Origin: Beroe forskalii
Taxonomy: Eukaryota; Ctenophora; Nuda; Beroida; Beroidae
Length of the DNA: 64,000 nt
Reading direction: 5' to 3'
Assembly (NCBI GenBank): GCA_011033025.1
Contig: WFMF01000073.1
Coordinates: 526,579 to 590,578 of the forward strand
Shown: in pieces, positions 57,763-64,000 of the stretch
Numbering within the stretch: the first letter of the stretch is position 1
Layout of the letters: each line of letters begins with the position of its first letter
Position numbers and translations under genes: made by a program
The notes under the pieces: model-generated
Told to the model about the DNA's origin: nothing
Seen by the model: only the letters and a program-made list of their open reading frames with translations
Databases searched by the model: none

Positions 57763-60700
57763 GTTGGGACTGTGTTTAGTGAAGTGATGACGTCATAATT
57801 AGAGTGGTGAAATGATGACGTTATTATCAGGGTTTTTTACAGTGAACTAATGACGTCAAATTATCACCATATAGATTTGTGAACTGATGATATAGTTGGT
57901 GGTTGTGAATATTTCTTATTTCCCTACCCTCCACTGCACACATTTACCCTCCTAATGCCCGAGTATTGCGCGCAAAGAGTGGGTAGTACCTTATTGGCCT
58001 TTATTTAGCCGGCCTTTTTTTTAACCGGCCCTTTTTTTAACCGGCCCTATGGACAAAAATCGAATTATTTTTGAACCATTTTAACCGGCCCCTTGGACAA
58101 AAATTTTTGAATCAGTTGCTAAAAACAAGAAAAATTTGCTCAAAAGTAGCCACAAAAACCAACTTACACTAAGTAAATTGTATCAAAATACTCAAATACT
58201 GGTCTTATATCATGATTTCGGTCATTATCTGTGTTATATTATGACGGTCAAATGAATTTGCCAGTACATAAGTCAAGTAACAAAAGTTTCATCTGACCTC
58301 AATCAACTGGCCTTTAATTTAATCGGCCCCATTTTAACCGGCCATTTTTTTAACCGGCCCTTCGGACAAAAATTTCAAAGTCGTTTTTGTCCTTAAGGGC
58401 CGGTTAAATAAGGGCCAATAAGGTATCCATTTTTCGTGGAACTCTGATTACTTCGAGACATTCAGCATCATTGATTTCACCAAAGAATGATAAAAGAACT
58501 TTGAAAGATATAATTATTGAACCACTGGAATAATTTTTAGAAAATCATGCATAATATGCGTTGTCATAAAACGGTTGCTATTATTCAGATAGAAAATTGA
58601 ATATGGGGGAAAATCAGACTAAAAGGGTACCTGTTAACAGTTGACGGGAATGGTTAAAATGGCGGTTGATTTTAAACTGATGTCTCTTTCTTTTTATACG
58701 GCTATCTCGAAACGGCTAGACATTCTAAAACTGAAATTCGAGTGAAATTTGAGATAGAAAAATCATTGAAGTAAACTTCTTTCAAGTTTAATTTCCGCAA
58801 CATATTATATCATATTATATTAATTTGAAGGCCACATCTGGGATGCTCAGCAGGGTGTCTAATATTGGAATGTAGTTACGTTAATATGGTATCTGGTGTC
58901 AGGTGACCTCAATATCCGGTGAATTAGATTTGATTTGGTGAGTGTTCATTAATTTTCTGTCAGTATTTTGGTCCGATCATAATACGATAGCCATCATCTA
59001 GCCATTTGTTCAATTGAGATATCGAGCGGGATTTTAATGATTTGCTAGCCATGACTATTTGATTTTAATACTATTGAGATAACAGTTAACATAATTGCGC
59101 TTGTTTGAATTTTATATTTGTCAGGTCTTTAAATTATTGTGCTGCTGCATAAATCTGTACCACGTTATTACATGGGTTTTGATGATTTTTGGGGATCTTG
59201 TGTAAAATGATACAATATCTTGCTATGATGGTCTTAACACCCCATTTAACTGCTGGTTTAACTGTTCAATGGTTGACATATGCAAAAATGTTCCATATGT
59301 CAACAACATTTTGTGATCATATTTATGTTTATAAATATCAATATTATCATAAAATGTTGTGGGGGTTATGAAATGACATGATTTTAAATTATGAATTGGA
59401 ATGACCACTGATTCGGTATGAGCATTACCTAAATTATATAGTTCAATGCTGAATAGTGCTGCATTCCTGGATTTTCAGCTTCCACTTCCAGAATATCAAT
59501 CACTCATCAGCTCTGTGAACACCTAATGCTACCATTCAGAGCCTACAAGCCCCAGAGACATGGCCCTGAAGAATCACATAATGGAATAGTTTATCTTACA
59601 GCTCTTAGAGAGATATAACATATGTATCTGTCTTATCTGTTAATATCTTGATCTGTTTTTATAGTATCTACAAAAACATATTATTTCAATCAGCTAGCTG
59701 TCGATCTATCTCACTTTAAAATCACCACATGTTACACAGGACAGAGCTTTTATGAACTTTTATTATTATTGAACTATTCTTCATTTTCCACGGTCCTATC
59801 TCTTTAGCGCATGACGATTATCCCCAGTCTAAACTCTAACCACTTGTCCTTATTACTTTACCACATGGTTAAACGATTAACTCTTGTGAGCAAGTCCGGA
59901 ACTTCCAAGAATCCTTTAATTTTGGTTAATGTTATTAAAAGCTGCACATTTCACGTGCTAAAATGCTAAATCCTTAAATATTTCCTATTAATAACCCACT
60001 TTCCTGTCTTCGGATATATTCTGATTCTATTTCTAATGCCCACCTTGACGTGAACGAATTAGGAATTGAATCGGAAGACGTAGTAGGAGAAAGAGCACGT
60101 GGTTTGTGGGCAGTCTAACAGCATAACATCATTGACGATCATGCTAAGTGATTTTTGGGATTTCGGATCTTAACCAATTATCTCTTTTGCTGATTCATCT
60201 TCAACCTTGAATATAGACGCTGCGTCATCCAGACTTTTTAGTGAGATATCTTCACTCCAATTCAAGATTCAAGAAGCATTATAACCATAATATACTGATC
60301 TCTATTCAACCAAATTACAGGAAAATAATTTGGAGATGCATGATTTTATTAAAAAAAAACATAATATGTGAAAAACGTGTGAAAATTTAGCGAATTTCCT
60401 GGAAAACAGATGAAGATGCTGCGAATTTCCGAGTAAACGGGTGAAAATATGACAGCTCCTGTGAAACTGGAACAGGGGACATCTTCGGGCACATAGGGAT
60501 CCACGATTTGATTTAATGTTCTAAGTGAGCCACCTCAGTACCTTGCAGCGTACAAAACGTTTTTTGCTCATGCACCTACTGCGACTCTTGTCTTGTAGCC
60601 GCTTGCAATGCACGTATCATACTGGTCTAAGCAAGTCATGCAACTGTCAGTCTGATACAGTCTGTGCAGGTTTGGTAAGACCTTGTGCAGGTTTGGCGAG

Positions 60701-62124
60701 CCAGGTCAAATTAAACCTCCATAAACCTGCGTAAGACCTGCGCCAAGCGTGAAGTGGACTGTATCGAGACCAGCGCCAAGTTAGAACCTATACCGGATGC
60801 CCATAATAGTAATGATTCTCGATATAGCAAAACATTTAGAATTTTCACATGACTGACGGCTGAATCTATATGCAATGGGCAGGGCATTGACATGTGGCAT
60901 ACGCTATTGCGTTAACTCTTTTTCACGGTGGGAGATTTTTTCGATATAACTTTCATCAGTAAATTCATTTAAAGTTGGGCGTGTTTTTCGTTGCGGATGA
61001 ATAATAATTTGTTGGTAAACCCTGCTGTCAACACTCTCGCTAAGACTCTCTGGCTCATCTCCCATAATTATCGTATTATTTACACTTCACAATAAATCCA
61101 GGATTATCGGAGAGTCGAATAGGAATCAATTAAACAAAAAATGCCGAGAATTAGGTCACCCTTTTTATATAAAAATGACTCCGAGGAAAATTCCCACAGC
61201 TTTCTCTGAACTACCCATTTTCTCTCCTGTGAGTCTCATACGCGTTCACTTCCTGATATTAGCATTTTGTAATTGAATATTTTATTTCATGATTAGGTAA
61301 TTCACCATATTTTTGCAATTTACGTGATGCTCTTTTGAAATCGGTTCCAGACAATAGTATGATACTTAAACGGACAACCCAATAAGTTCCTGAATTTTCA
61401 CAATTACAGACGCGATTATCATTAGCTATAACGTCACCAACAGAGGGGCTAAAATGCTCCAATAATTATTTCTAATTTAATATTGTTGACGCAATAGAAT
61501 TAAATTCTAAACAATGACTGCCCCACCCTTTCCTAAATTACCCCTCCCTCTGGTGATTTATTATTCAGTATAAATAGCGTCAAATAATAATGACAGTAAT
61601 CAGCTTGAGGTTGTTTTTGTGACGGGAAACATGTTTTTTGCTTTTTCCCAGCATTTCTCACATTCTTATCAAGTTATCAGCTTATCGGTTCAAAGTGAGG
61701 AAATTGAATTGCCGTCTATTTCATATTTCCATTTTTACATATCTCCTCTGTAATATTCGATACAGAAAGACCCAATAACCCCACCCAGTTCCAGGAATTT
61801 GATAAAATGAGATATATCTCTGAAGTATGACTTGGTTGCTTTCATTTTCCGTTCTTTCCCTCCTCAAGCTTGGTAATTTAGAGCTCTTACTTGCGTTTGG
61901 CCATTATTTAAACGAATTCTTCGTCTTCAATTTATTTTCTTTGAATTTAGTCAAATAAAAATCTTGTTTCATTTTGCGCACTTAAATCTTGTCATTCAAA
62001 GAAAATGTCGATATAGATTAAATCGATGTTTTCTTTATTATAGCATCATGTGAAATTTCACGACTGGATTATTTGACGAAAAATTCCAATATTTTGAATA
62101 TTTTCACACCATATCTTATCCCAG
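57763..62124. other. Intergenic region between NRDC and the Vps62-like gene
   Basis: No supported coding exon. Two TGACGTCA sites (57788 and 57851) lie within 100 bp of the NRDC stop in a short threefold repeat of AGTGAA-TGATGACGT. A 439-bp inverted-repeat element follows at 57987-58425. The rest is AT-rich. A TATAAATA sequence near 61571 could be a core promoter for the next gene, but nothing else supports it, and early exons of that gene may lie here unrecognised. Confidence 0.5.
57987..58425. mobile_element. 439-bp MITE-like element with TACCTTATTGGCC ends
   Basis: Left end TACCTTATTGGCCTTTATTT and right end AAATAAGGGCCAATAAGGTA are near-perfect inverted repeats. Inward lie repeated TTTTAACCGGCCC-TGGACAAAAAT modules, three on the left and two on the right, extending the inverted structure. 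A TA at each end is compatible with a Tc1/mariner-type TA target, but the terminal TA may belong to the element. No coding capacity. Confidence 0.85.
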
Positions 62125-63527
62125 GGCACTCGCAGCTGGAGTTCACGCAAGCCCTCAGAGACTCCTACTCGCTAGTTTGGAGTAGTGAGTGGGAGGGAAG
62201 CAATGCTCGGCTGGTCACCATCTGGCAGGCTGGAGTGGTTCCTGGGTTCTACCTCACGGGGGATATAGTCGATACAGTGCGGCGCAAACCTGCCAGGGCG
62301 GCCATCTTAATACGGGGCAAGAGGTTGGTCTCATGATACCTTCCAAAAGGAAAAAATCCCCTCGATTTCTCAATTCTGAATCCCCTATTCCCCTTTAGTC
62401 CAATCAAAAATTTTCTGGGGCCCGCTTGCTATTCTCGCAAAAGCTCGAACAAATGCAAGACAAATTTTGTTTTTGGGGAACTGGAGGTTAGATAGTTTTA
62501 AAACTTTAAAATAGTTGGACGGGTTTAGCTTGCCAATGCCATAGAACCCTCTGACATTTTCATCGGTGTTTATACCAAATGCATCTAGTGTCCTGTTTAC
62601 ATATTTTGGGGATACCACATATAATTTTAAGTTGTTTAGGAGCCTATGATGGATGTTCCTGGTTCAGTTTAAATCGCTCATCACAGCAATTAGCTTTTAG
62701 ATATGCAGAAGGCAGACTTCCTGAGAAATAATATTCGTCAATTTCACAGAAAACCAAAGTCAATAAGTTCTCAGAACCTATTATTTCTGATTTCCGGCAC
62801 CCCTTGTGATAGGTTGTCGACAACCTATCCTCCACCATCTTCCTTCCCCAGAGAGGGTGACGTAGCGAGACCCCTATCTTCCAGCGAGGTTTGGAACAAC
62901 CGGGGCAGTGTTAGCGGGGTGGAGGTCTCCGTGCACCGGTTGGCGGCCCCCTACGGCTTCACCTGTCTGGGAATGGTCCTGGTGAAGGGTTACAACGCAA
63001 ACCCAGACTTGGACAAGTACAGGTCGGTTATTTATTATCGAAGCTGCGTATTGGCTTACCCACTGTTCCTTTTGGCATTAGCCAATCAGCGCGCGAGTAA
63101 AATGTAAACTCGCGTGCTGATTGGTCAGTGTCATAACGATTCCAGGGCCCTATGGGTAAACTGATACGCCGCCGATACTATAAATGTAGGTTACTACAGA
63201 TTATAGGTGGGACGTGGGTGTTTATAGTGAGAATACGCTTTGTGGAGGTATTTAGCAGTGTCTCAGAGAATTCATACATTCAAAGTAGCATTGTAGCAGT
63301 GCTTATTAGCTGTGCCTGAATGCGATTATAATGCATTCTGAGTCAGCTTGCTTCATCTAAAAGTGGGGACATATCCCGCTTAAACAATTCAATGCAAAAC
63401 CACGTAACCCGGAGTTTTAACTCAAATAATAAATTATTGCTGCCTTCAGGTGCATTTCAGAGAACTTTGTCGTTGAAGGAACGACTAGAGACGTCTGGAG
63501 GGATTTGTCATCTAGCATTTACATGAG
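62125..63527 (+). CDS. Vps62/DUF946-like protein, partial gene
   Basis: Three phase-compatible exons: 62125-62323, 62852-63022 and 63450-63527, entering in phase 1 and leaving in phase 2. The peptide has two copies of the Vps62-type repeat: YSLVWSSEWEGSNARLVTIW then GVVPGFYLTGDIV, and SSSEVWNNRGSVSGVEVSVH then APYGFTCLGMVLVKGYN with CISENFV. These parallel the family pattern F..VW.D.GS....VSIWRP..P.GY..LGDV...GY. Similar repeats occur in Vps62/DUF946 proteins and in some VPS13-type proteins of plants and protists, so membership of a larger protein is possible. Neither the start nor the end is visible; the gene runs off the right edge. Confidence 0.6.
63081..63125 (+). repeat. Intronic foldback in Vps62-like gene
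   Basis: GCCAATCAGCGCGCGAGT (63081-63098) and ACTCGCGTGCTGATTGGT (63108-63125) pair with two non-Watson-Crick positions around a 9-nt loop. Fragments of the same ATTGGTCA/TGACCAAT motif recur near 63572 and 63612 in the next intron. Confidence 0.8.
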
Positions 63528-64000
63528 GTTAATATTATATCGAGGCTTTCTATAGTTACTCACAAAATCCATTGACCAATTAGAGCACGAATGTGCAGTA
63601 AGCAGGTGTCATGATTGGTCAATATTATCATGTGCCAAGAATCTACAAATAGCGATATCGGAATCCTATATATGAGTGTGGTTGAATGGATGGGGTTAAC
63701 TAGTATATTCGGTAAGATGCGGTATAAATATAATAAAGGTAAAATAAGGATATAAAATTAAAAATAATGGATTATATCGTATTTAATTATTTGTGCGCAT
63801 ATTGCATTATAATATGAATATCAGAGGAAGTGATTCGGCATTTAACTACTGTGCTGAAAATTTAAATCGTTTAAATTTTTATTGATTAACTATATAATAA
63901 CTAAATCCTGCTCGGGCAACATTATAAGAATAAAAACCTTCTTACTTTTCGATCTGGGCAACCGCCTCGACTTCGTCTCGGTGGTATCTGCATTCTGCTC
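63528..64000. other. Right-edge intron of the Vps62-like gene
   Basis: No further exon can be placed with confidence. The last 50 bases are GC-richer and could begin another exon, but no acceptor directly precedes them. Confidence 0.4.

Overview
The window is animal nuclear DNA. Genes are split into many exons by mostly GT-AG introns from about 100 bp to more than 7 kb, exon reading phases join correctly, and introns and spacers are AT-rich and full of small non-autonomous repeats. The protein set (a Ras-associating/dilute/PDZ scaffold, nardilysin, a rhodopsin-class receptor) is metazoan. Sequence alone does not name the species; an invertebrate, possibly an early-branching marine one, is only a guess.

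Layout. (1) 1-3317: no supported gene. (2) 3318-29477, plus strand: a RADIL-type gene in 20 exons, with N-terminal basic region, RA domain, FHA-like domain, DIL domain and C-terminal PDZ; the joined exons give about 1126 residues. (3) 29478-32353: intergenic, with a GC-rich repeat cluster at about 30560-31335. (4) 32354-57762, plus strand: nardilysin (NRDC, M16 metallopeptidase) in 22 exons, about 1051 residues once two one-base T-run length differences are allowed for. (5) Nested in NRDC intron 12 on the minus strand: an intact five-exon, 374-residue class A GPCR (36843-38873), preceded by a second minus-strand membrane-protein-like ORF ending 2 nt before the receptor ATG. (6) 57763-62124: intergenic, with a 439-bp inverted-repeat element. 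(7) 62125-63527, plus strand: three exons of a Vps62/DUF946-like gene whose two ends are not seen.

The genes show no obvious shared pathway. RADIL acts at the Rap GTPase/adhesion interface, nardilysin is a dibasic-site peptidase, the receptor is an orphan, and the Vps62-like gene belongs to a poorly characterised family. The nested receptor would be transcribed antisense to NRDC intron 12.

The most unusual content is structural: exon-intron junctions copied into the adjoining intron at about seven places, including one in-frame tandem donor and one intron bounded by a 13-nt direct repeat with a GA donor; an inverted-repeat element with a 5-bp target duplication inserted at the NRDC exon 15 acceptor; 14 copies of the palindrome TGACGTCA in 64 kb; several foldback elements; and an abrupt fall in third-codon-position GC across the first seven NRDC exons.
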